NCBI GenBank assembly: GCA_905221605.1
Contig: CAJNDS010002183.1
Span: 159,001 to 223,000, forward strand
Source of the DNA: Symbiodinium natans
Taxonomy: Eukaryota; Sar; Dinophyceae; Suessiales; Symbiodiniaceae
Direction of reading: 5' to 3'
DNA: 64,000 nt
Positions within the stretch are counted from its first letter, which is position 1; each line of letters starts with the position of its first letter. Below are positions 58,101 to 64,000 of this stretch, in pieces. The notes under the pieces were generated by a model. The model searched no databases and was not told the origin of the DNA. It saw only the letters and a list, made by a program, of their open reading frames with translations. The translations under genes and the position numbers were made by a program.

Positions 58101-59082
58101 GTCTAGGTGCGGACCAGCGGCATCCCTCCAAGGCGGTGGCTCTGGATCCCCAGAGTCTAGGTAGCCAAGTGCCCAGAGACTCCAAAACCCCTTAAGTAGG
58201 GAACATCCCTTAAAGTCAAAAAAGAGCTCTTATTAGACTTTAAGGGATAATTATCCCTTAAAGTCTAAAAAGAGCTCTCGTATGATTTAAGGTATATTAT
58301 CTTAATTGAGGGGTTTTGGAGTCTCTGGGTGGTACCCTTCTGCCACTTTTTGTTGTTTCTTTGAGGTTCTAAGGTCCCCTTATAAAGTCACCAACCCGTA
58401 CACCCTAAACCCTAAACCCTAAACCCTAAACCCTTGTTAGAAGATCGTTTCTGGGCTACCAAGGACGGGGCAGATCATCTGGGAGTACGACTTCCCTGAC
58501 TGGCATGGGGCCGCGGCTGGTGACTTGGCAGGTGAGTGAGTACACTTTACACTTTTTTGGATTACTCTAATCCCCGATAGAACTGAAAGCGTACACTTTT
58601 TAGGGCTCATGAACCCTAAACCCTAAACCCTAAGCCCTACACCCTAAACCCTAAACCGTGGCAACTAAGGTGACCGATTCAACCACAGCTGTCTGCCGGA
58701 CTCGTGGGCCAATCCCGTCATCGCTGGGGATGGTGCTGTCTTTGTGGCCGGCATGTCTGGCAGAGTCTACCGCCTCATCGACACGGATGGAAATGGAAGC
58801 TAGCTAGGTCCTTGGGATATTTTCTATTTTCCCCTTTTGGGTTTAAGAGACTCATATAACCCTAAACCCTAAACCCTAAACCCTAAACCCTAAACCCTAA
58901 ACCCTAAACCCTAAACCCTAAACCCTGAGAGGGTTTTAAGGGCCCTCCTAGGAAAGTTGGAGGCAGAACGTGGCGAGGTCTCGGATTTTGATACTGGCAA
59001 TGCCTTCCAGGCAGCCCCAGCGATCTCGGAAGGAATCCTAGCCGTGTCACCTTGCAATGGCTTGCACGTGTTCTTGTCTTGA
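55147..59082 (+). CDS. Secreted PQQ-type beta-propeller protein, complete, 14 exons
   Basis: Exons: 55147-55348, 55473-55588, 55816-55957, 56064-56112, 56275-56347, 56829-56972, 57101-57169, 57311-57353, 57522-57637, 57863-57941, 58107-58152, 58464-58519, 58670-58795, 58952-59082. They sum to 1392 nt: 463 residues plus TGA. ATG 55147 is the first Met of a classic signal peptide (MREPFSRWAMAFLALAVACI, then LSSATS). Blade-type repeats follow: GSPIVDSKGAIYQSSIDGEL, GVLYSIDTHGKMFGVGSDDG, VVACNATDGAVLWKF, LRLKDGSVVWK, LTAFSAEDGHLVWQ, ALDPQTGQIIWEYDF, FVAGMSGRVYRLIDTDG, FQAAPAISEGILAVS. This D-G-x-x-x-W spacing is that of PQQ/BamB-like propellers, a binding scaffold. Quinoprotein dehydrogenase residues are not evident, so a redox enzyme is not claimed. 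Donors: 5 GT, 4 GC, 4 GA. At 58519 an alternative donor CAG|GTGAGT (after 58531) adds about four codons in frame. Confidence 0.9.
55349..55472 (+). mobile_element. Introner family P as intron 1 (GT-AG)
   Basis: AAAG|GTTGCTAGG...GCCTAG|GTGGGAATC joins G-K-G-G-N-L in frame. CTAGG occurs at both ends. The interior matches 45735-45840 (TACCC-CAT-CCCTTTTTGGGG, CAGGTTACTGGGCAGCCTAG). No telomeric tract. Confidence 0.85.
55589..55815 (+). mobile_element. Intron 2 (GA-AG): family L then family A2, 7-bp duplication
   Basis: GGATTCC at 55588-55594 recurs at 55815-55821. ATAGTG|GATTCCTGG...ACTAAG|GATTCCAAG joins SPIV-DSKGAIY. It contains a family L copy (55600-55695) followed by a family A2 copy (55710-55814; GTAGTAGAGCAGTGGACC, AATCCCAAAGGTTACC, ATACTGGACAACTAAG). 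One element therefore probably inserted into or beside the other. Confidence 0.85.
55958..56063 (+). mobile_element. Introner family T as intron 3 (GC-AG)
   Basis: TACA|GCACCTTTG...AGCAAG|GCATTGAT joins VLYS-IDTHGKM, with GCA duplicated. The core TAGTTAGTAGGAGTAGTAAA and CCTTGGCTATTTTGAGAAGC match other T copies. Confidence 0.85.
56113..56274 (+). mobile_element. Intron 4 (GC-AG) with exact 7-bp duplication and TTTAGGG tract
   Basis: GCTCCTG at 56113-56119 recurs at 56275-56281. Excision gives GGG AAG CTC CTG TGG (DGKLLWQ), restoring a propeller-blade motif. Inner arms ACGGGTTCC and GGGAACCCG flank the TTTAGGG tract (56218-56250). Confidence 0.9.
57170..57310 (+). mobile_element. Introner family A as intron 7 (GC-AG) with TTTAGGG tract
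   Basis: ACAGGG|GCTACTTAG...AACTCAG|GCCAGC joins LTG-ASNGLAY. Family A body: GCTGAGTGAGCACACTTTAC, AATCCCCTATAGAAGTGAAA, GTGTACACTTTTTGG, ATGAACTCAGC. Paralogues at 58520-58669 and 61881-61991; a similar CACTTTACGTTTTCG stretch occurs in intron 63773-63877. Confidence 0.85.
57354..57521 (+). mobile_element. Introner family D as intron 8, with CCCTAAA tract
   Basis: Body: GGCCCTTGGGACCTTTTCTA, ATTGGGTTTAAGAGGATCAT, then CCCTAAA units (57423-57490), then AAAGGGTCTTATGCGGGGCC and CGAGGAAAG. The in-frame cut is GGAA|GTACGA...GAAAG|CCGGG (LDG-TGLLTAF). The paralogue at 58796-58951 carries its CCCTAAA tract at the same place. Confidence 0.8.
57638..57862 (+). mobile_element. Introner family A2 as intron 9 (GT-AG), 5-bp duplication
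   Basis: AATG|GTTGCTTAG...CCTAAG|GTTGTGG with GGTTG at both edges joins RPM-VVVAIG. The AGTAGAGTAGATAACTGTTT core appears twice (57646-57720 and 57715-57785), then a CCCTAAA array (57787-57850). Other A2 copies: 55710-55814, 61545-61656 and about 62160-62261. Confidence 0.85.
58172..58329. mobile_element. Palindromic element nested in intron 11
   Basis: CCCAGAGACTCCAAAACCCC at 58172-58191 and its exact 20-base complement at 58310-58329. The interior has repeated CCCTTAAAGTC(T/A)AAAAAGAG arms. It sits in GA-AG intron 58153-58463, followed by a family E body with a CCCTAAA tract: three repeat types in one 311-bp intron. Confidence 0.9.
58520..58669 (+). mobile_element. Introner family A as intron 12 with CCCTAAA tract
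   Basis: GGCTG|GTGACTTGG...ACTAAG|GTGACCG, with GGTGAC repeated at both edges, joins AAAG-DRFNHSC. Body GTGAGTGAGTACACTTTACA, AATCCCCGATAGAACTGAAA and GCGTACACTTTTTAGGGCTC matches 57170-57310 and 61881-61991. Here the telomeric tract (58610-58655) is C-polarity in the right half, while in 57170-57310 it is G-polarity in the left half. Confidence 0.85.
58796..58951 (+). mobile_element. Introner family D as intron 13 (GA-AG) with CCCTAAA tract
   Basis: AATG|GAAGCTAGC...CTCCTAG|GAAAGTTGG joins TDGNG-KLEAERG. Body GGTCCTTGGGATATTTTCTA, TTTGGGTTTAAGAGACTCAT, tract 58858-58926, then GAGGGTTTTAAGGGCCCTCC matches 57354-57521. Confidence 0.85.
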
Positions 59083-59662
59083 TGGAAAGCAGTCGACCTG
59101 TTCCACTAAACCCTAAACCCTAAACCCTAAACCCTAAACCCTAAACCCTAAAGCCCCTGAACCCTAAACCCTAAACCCTAACCCCTAAACCCTAACATGG
59201 TGATAGTCGGGCTACAAGTACCCTGAGCCTCCAAGCAGTCGACCTGTTCCGTGATGTCGCGTGATTGCATCATGGGCACCCAAGCATGGCTCCTGCTACG
59301 CTAGGCGTGCTGCCAAATTGGCTGGGCAGAAAGAAGCGTGCTGGTCCAGCATGTTGGGTCCCTATAAGCCCCCTTAGGAGTTTTTGCTCCATTTTATCCT
59401 CAAGGGTATCTCAAACATAATGGTTTCAGTAAGGTTCCCAGGGAAGTATACCTGGTACAGCGGACCTCACATCCTTGGGACCCAGTGAACGTAGACATCC
59501 GGGTCATCCCACGCGGTATTCAAGTGTATGGACCAGTGCGTTCAACATTTCTAGACCCTAAACCCTAAACCCTAAACCCCAAACCCTAAACCCTAAACCC
59601 TAACCCTAAACCCTGAACCCTAAACCCTAAACCCTAAACTGCATCTCTCTGAGGCCTTTCAG
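59083..59662. other. Intergenic region after the beta-propeller gene
   Basis: C arrays at 59105-59200 and 59555-59640. A relic family 1 right end (AAGTACCCTGAGCCTCCAAG) at 59215-59237 sits between two copies of GCAGTCGACCTGTTCC (59088 and 59237), a 16-base direct repeat flanking telomeric and element debris. The rest (59250-59555) is unique with no exon. Confidence 0.5.
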
Positions 59663-62350
59663 CGGAACGCGTCAGTGCTTGCCGCGCTCACGGAGGATCT
59701 GGTTGATACTGGGGTTTAGGGTTTAGGGTTTAGGGTTTGTCAGGGTTTAGGGTTGATACTGGGGTGTAGGGTTTATGGTTTAGGGCTTAGGGTGTAGGGT
59801 TCAGGGTTCAGGGGTTTCGATGTCCCCCCCCCTTATGGTACCAGTCTATAGCGCTACTGCACGGATTCTCTTACGGAGGCTTGCTGAAATCGCGTTCGCC
59901 TAGTTAGTGGGGTATCTGTGGCTAGAAACCCTAAACCCCAAAGCCTAAACCCTAAACCCCAGTATCCTAACCCTAAACCATAAACCCTTAACCCTTAACC
60001 CTTAACCCTAAACCTGAATCCCTAAAGAAGCAAAGACAAAGACCGGCTTGGCTGGCTTTGCGCTGGCAAGTTGCAGCCTTGGGGATTTAGGGTTTAGAGT
60101 TTAGGGTTTAGGGTTCAGGGTTTAGGGGGGCTCATGGGGCTTAGGGCCGTTTAGGATTCAGGGCTTGAGGGTTTCGAGGTGTTTTGGGTCATATAAGGGT
60201 TTTGCCCTAAACCCGAAACCCGAAATCCTAAACCCTAAGCCCTGGAAGCCCTTCACCCCTCTTTGGGTCGGAGGCCTAATTCGGGGGGAACCTAGGAGTC
60301 TTAAGCACCCCTTAGAGCAGAAGCCCTCCGAAACCTCGAGATCCTTGCACGTTTAGGGTTTAGGGTTTAGGTTTAGGGTTTAGGCTTTAGGGTTTAGGGT
60401 TTAGGGCTTAGGGTTTAGGGTTTAGGGTTTAGGGTTTAGGGTTCGCAGGATCATCTTCTGGAGCCTGACTTCGTCGAGGGGCTACAGTGGGAGGACCTAA
60501 ATCAGGACCTCCTCATGTTGGCCCATGAGATGGTGAAGGCCAGGGGCTCCTCTTAGGGTTTAGGGTTTAGGGTTTAGGGTTTAGGGTTCAGGGTGTAGGG
60601 TTTAGGGTTCAGGGTTTAGGGTACTACCCCCTCTCTACACTACCCCCCTTCTTATAGGTTCCCCCCATGCTTAAGGCTACTTAGGGAGACTTAAGCCTCA
60701 TTAACGGTGATTTAGGGGGGGGGAACCTAGAGGGGGGGGGTAGTGTAGAGGGGGCTAGTAACTCTAAACCAAACCCTAAACCCTAAACCCTAAACCCTAA
60801 ACCCTAAACCCTAAACCCTAAACCCTAAACCCTAAACCCTGTAGTGAAGGTGGCCGAGGATGGACCGGGCGACGCCATGGTCCAGACAGCAGGTCTCACG
60901 GGACTCTACCTCGGGATCCCCTAAGGTTGTGCCCTTGAATTGAGGGACCCTTTTTAGGGTTTAGGGTTTAGGGTTTAGGGTTTAGGGTCTTCCTTTGTAA
61001 GGCAATACTAAGGGCCATATTCTAGGAGTAGATGAAGGGGGAACCTCTTAGGGGTACATCCTTTACGAGGCCCATGTTGGAGTAGATTAGGAGTATGTTA
61101 AGGTGAGTTTCTTTGGGGTTACATTTGCATCCTCAGGGAACCCTAAACCCTAAACCCTAAACCCTAAACCCTAAACCCTAAACCCCACCATGACTCCCTT
61201 GCAGGTCAGGTCACAGACGCCCTCTGGCGGCAGCTGCCTGGCAGCCCGGAGGGCATCCCTTTCGCCGTTTTTTTCATTTTTCCCTTTTTGCTCAAGGTTC
61301 CCTTGTAAGTATAGTAGAGCCACCCCCAAAAAGGGTATACCCCTGATGAAAATATGGTTCCTGGGGGTACCCTTTCTTAAAATATGGTTCTTGGGCTAGC
61401 AAGGTTGAACCTGGACGCCTTGGATGCGCTTCTTCTTCGCTGGCACTGCTGGCGCGACCGCCAGGGGTTGCAGAGTTTGGGAAGCCGCGACGCGGATTTT
61501 GGCCCCGAGGACCTGGAGGATCTCCAGGAGGCTGTGCGGAAGGAGCTACTTAGCAGTAGTAGAGTAGGTAAAATTTGACCTTTTTGGGGGGTAAGATAAT
61601 CACACTATAATCCCAACAGTTAACCTTTAGGTCCCTTAGGATACTGGACAACTAAGGCTAAACTGGCACCCTTCGGAGCTCTCGTACCACCTCGTGCAGG
61701 TCGTGGTGGTGGCGGAAGGCCTGGTGGCGCGGCGGATGCCTCACAGGCGCCCAATTCTCACCGCCAAGCTCCCCGCTGGCATCGTGAATGGTGAGCAGGT
61801 CCAAGTGATGGTCCAAGCTGCTCAGCAGGCTGATGGCACCCCGTCCGACGAAGTGCGAGTCAGCCTTGTCAATGCGAATGGTGACTTACTAGCTGAATGA
61901 GTAACTTTACACTATTTGGGATACTACAATCCCCTATAGAACTGAAAGTCTACACCTTTTTAGGGGCCTTATGAACTCAGCTACGACTGAGGTGAGGAGA
62001 TCGGGGCGCAGCAGAGCCGCATGCACCTGATCGGAAATGCGGAGGAGCTCCTCCGTGCCTTCTCCTCGGAAGAGCTGCCCAGGGAAGAGGGCGCCGAGGG
62101 GTCACAAAAGAGTGTGCAATGCCGAGGTGCTCTGCCAGATGTCAGGGTTATTCCACAAACGTAGAGCAACCCCGCATCATGCAAAACTTTTGGGGGGGGA
62201 ATAGAATCACCTCAGAATCCCAAGGGTTAACCTTTAGTTGCCTTAGGTACTGGACAACTAGAAGTTTTCCTGCCCAGATCCCCGATTCCCAAATTCACGG
62301 GTCTTGGCCCGGTTGGCATCGGCACACCCGCTCGCATCCAGCAGGCTAGC
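59663..62350 (+). CDS. Unidentified gene, at least eight exons
   Basis: Exons 59663-59704 (RNASVLAALTEDLV), 60449-60538 (DHLLEPDFVEGLQWEDLNQD), 60850-60892 (VAEDGPGDAMVQTA), 61205-61232 (QVTDALWR), 61404-61544 (LNLDALDALLLRWHCWRDRQ), 61657-61880 (LNWHPSELSYHLVQVVVVAE), 61992 to about 62150 (EEIGAQQSRMHLIGNAEELL) and about 62262-62350 (VFLPRSPIPKFTGLGPVGIG). All joins up to 61992 keep frame. Duplications of 7 bp mark two introns: GTGAAGG (60533 and 60844 region) and GCAGGTC (60889-60895 and 61201-61207). The product mixes helical and beta segments (AKLPAGIVNGEQVQVMVQAA), with no signal peptide or recognised family. It may be fully separate from, or continue into, the phosphatase-like gene at 62827. 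Confidence 0.6.
60622..60760. mobile_element. Inverted-repeat element in intron 60539-60849
   Basis: TACTACCCCCTCTCTACACT at the left pairs with TAGTGTAGAGGGGGCTAGTA at the right. GGTTCCCCCCATG pairs with the GGGGGGGGGAACC arm. No ORF. Flanked by TTTAGGG (left) and CCCTAAA (right) arrays. Confidence 0.9.
61233..61403 (+). mobile_element. Introner family E as a GC-AG intron
   Basis: CGGCA|GCTGCCTGG...AGCAAG|GTTGAACC joins LWRQ-LNLDALD. The element start CCTGG-AGCCC matches the start of 52709-52837 after its duplication. The ATATGGTTC(C/T)TGGG right arm is duplicated in tandem (61353-61370 and 61381-61397). Confidence 0.8.
61881..61991 (+). mobile_element. Introner family A, telomere-free copy (GT-AG)
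   Basis: AATG|GTGACTTAC...GACTGAG|GTGAGGAG, with GGTGA at both edges, joins NANG-EEIGAQQ. At 111 bp it shows the element without any heptamers, a useful reference for 57170-57310 and 58520-58669. Confidence 0.88.
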
Positions 62351-62384
62351 AACTTGGTAGGCCATTCGGCTTTATGGGCATGTA

Positions 62385-62665
62385 TGCATGTATATATATA
62401 TATATATATACATATTATACATATATACACTATATACATATATATATATAATTATAATTATCCAGGATGCCCAATCGTACCCATATTCCCTTTTTGGGGG
62501 GCTGCTAGGTTCCCTTCTCAACCCCCATTTTAAGCAACAAATGGCGCCCTTTTTGATCCTGGGTTTCTGGGCAAGCTTGATACATATATATATATATATC
62601 TCTATCTATATATACATATATATACAGATATATACATATACACATTCATATGCATATACATGTAC
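62385..62665. repeat. AT/TATA microsatellites around a family P element
   Basis: TATATA-rich runs at 62389-62455 and 62580-62665 flank a family P body (62462-62572: ATCGTACCCATATTCCCTTT, GTTTCTGGGCAAGCTTG). Open frames here are Tyr/Ile-rich repeat translations. Confidence 0.9.
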
Positions 62666-62826
62666 ATAGAGCTACTTATAAGAATGTGGAACAACCGAAA
62701 TTTCACGTGCCCAAAAGCACTTCCAGGTCCAGGTTTTAGGGAAGGCGCTTGAAGGTGGAGAGTTTCCGGGTTTTAGGGTTTAGGGTCAAGGGTGAAAGGT
62801 CTAGGGAAGCCTCTCAAGTCGCGCCG

Positions 62827-64000
62827 ATGGGAGCATGCTGCTCACTTGGTGCAGAGTCCTTGGAGGACTCTGCCATCGGCCCATCATCTGCCGAAGCCCA
62901 GCTGAGCTCGGGGCATGCTCAGCGGGTGAGCCTCGTGCCAGCTTCCCACTGCTACTGCCTCCTGATCGCGCCCACTGCAGCCGTGTTCATCGACGTGCGC
63001 CCGAAGAGCCTCTTCAACCAGAGCCACCTTTTTGGGGCGTGGTCCCTTAGGGTCACTTGGAAATGCTTCTGATTTTTTGGGTACTGTCATTCCTAAGACA
63101 CAGCAACAACAATTGCTAGGCTTCCAAGTTCGGCAAAGGTCCGTGGAGGTGTTGAGGAAGGCGGGCAGCCATGCCGCCATCAGGTCTCAATGTGACCTCA
63201 AGTGGCTGGTGATCGTAGGCGCCCATGAAAGGCCGCTGGAAGACGAGGGTGTGCTCGAGGTCCTGGAGCTCATCCGCGATCTCGGGGTCCGTCCCATCTC
63301 CCAACGGCCGCTGCTTCTTCTTGGAGGGGTGGGGGAGTTTCAGAGGCGTTTTCCCTTTTGCATGCGCCCTGCTGGCAAAGAACAGCAGAAGCCTCTGCCC
63401 TTATGCCCGGCAGAGGTGGTCGAACCCGGTCAGGCATCCGTTGTCAAGGGCGTCCGAGCTGCCAAGAAGCGAGCTCTGTACCTTGGCACTCTGGCTTGCT
63501 TGAGCATGAAGAATTCGGAAGCCTCGCGCGCCCTGAAGATCTCTGCCGCCGTGCGCATCGTGGAGGCGAGCTCGGAAGATCCCGATGGCCCGATGCTGCC
63601 CGGCCTCAACCTTTCGGACGTGCGTGTGCCTTCGCCAATTCCTCGGAGCCTTGAAGTAGAGGCTCAAAAAGAGGGAGATGACAGCAAGATCAGCACAAGC
63701 TCGTTCGATCTCACCGCGCAGGCGGTAGCGTCGGCCGCCCTGGAAGCCTCCAACCGAGCCCTGTCCATGGGAGTTCCTGTGTCATAGTGGGGTAACACTT
63801 TACGTTTTCGAGGGTACTTAAACTCAATAAGGAACCGGAATACCTAAATTCTTACTGCTATCCCAACTATGAACTAGGTTCCCTGCCTCCTCTGTGGGCC
63901 TTGGAGCTCCGTGGCTGCCGCACTCTATGTCAGCCGCCTGAAGCCGTGGACGGGCGACGAGCTCATTGCCTTCATCAAGGATCGATGCCCGGAGGCCTGG
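62827..64000 (+). CDS. Rhodanese + phosphatase-like (MKP-type) protein, 5' part, likely inactive
   Basis: Exons 62827-63022, 63120-63772 and 63878-64000 (open at the window end) give 324 codons in frame. The chosen ATG yields MGACCSLG, a strong N-myristoylation/palmitoylation start, so membrane anchoring is likely; the frame is open further upstream, so continuation from the previous gene is not excluded. Residues about 40-140 resemble a rhodanese/CH2 domain (AAVFIDVRPKSLF, LKWLVIVGAHERPLE, LLLLGGVGEFQRRFPF), but the active-site loop (GAHERPLE) lacks Cys. Then RALYLGTLACLSMKNSEASR and KISAAVRIVEASSE resemble the start of a DUSP domain. CLLCGPWSSVAAALYVSRL, then GDELIAFIKDRCPEAW, mirrors the loop and following helices with HCxxGxxRS degraded. 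Introns: 63023-63119 (GC-AG) and 63773-63877 (GT-AG with GTTCC repeated). Family knowledge: MKPs bind and dephosphorylate MAP kinases; this copy may be a pseudophosphatase. Confidence 0.6.

Noticed and set aside
55147-59082. PQQ-dependent dehydrogenase assignment
   Set aside because: The blade motifs are clear, but the catalytic Asp/metal-site context and the Cys-Cys pair of quinoprotein dehydrogenases are not visible; only the propeller fold is claimed.

Overview
The window reads as nuclear DNA of a dinoflagellate. Four observations support this. All recognisable exons lie on the + strand, with genes head to tail. Exons are short (18-230 nt, one of 653 nt) and GC3-rich. Introns use GC and GA donors as freely as GT, almost always with an AG|G acceptor. 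The intergenic and intronic DNA is saturated with Arabidopsis-type telomere heptamers (TTTAGGG / CCCTAAA) and small inverted-repeat elements that behave as introners. Genus cannot be fixed from sequence alone; Symbiodiniaceae, Polarella or Prorocentrum-like genomes are the obvious comparisons. Other introner-rich algae are less likely because of the GA/GC donors.

Layout. 1-3 kb: exons of an EF-hand (centrin/calmodulin-like) protein. 3.06-5.1 kb: a telomere-repeat-free island with an inverted satellite and a single long exon encoding a PPPDE/DeSI-type thiol peptidase. 5.1-8.7 kb: repeats, no confident exon. 8.76-20.05 kb (probably on to 27.1 kb): a coiled-coil protein in many tiny exons. 27.2-32.2 kb: repeats plus one unique block (29.5-30.4 kb). 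32.3-34.6 kb: exons of an unidentified gene. 35-39.2 kb: repeats. 39.9-43.3 kb: a dual-specificity phosphatase with a complete HCxxGxxRS loop split over two exons. 43.3-46.9 kb: repeats with two small exons. 46.9-49.5 kb: end of an unidentified gene. 51.2-54.7 kb: an unidentified gene resolved to its stop. 55.15-59.08 kb: a complete 14-exon gene for a secreted PQQ-type beta-propeller protein (463 residues). 59.66-62.35 kb: an unidentified gene. 62.83-64.0 kb: 5' part of a rhodanese + phosphatase-like (MKP-like) gene running off the window.

Main result. (1) Introns were solved in frame across several genes. At most junctions the first bases of the intron are repeated as the first bases of the next exon (2-8 bp), as expected if each intron is an inserted element whose target-site duplication supplies the donor (GT, GC or GA) and whose right end supplies AG. 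(2) Telomeric arrays inside these introns are polarised: TTTAGGG in the 5' half, CCCTAAA in the 3' half. Each exon therefore sits between inverted telomeric arms, and each long intron could fold on itself as RNA. (3) Related introners carry the telomeric tract at the same internal site. Telomere-type repeats thus seem to be an integral, repeatedly acquired part of intron elements here and not a chromosome end. Exon cuts were chosen by frame, AG acceptor and repeat, so short (2-3 bp) duplications are partly circular; the 5-9 bp ones are not.
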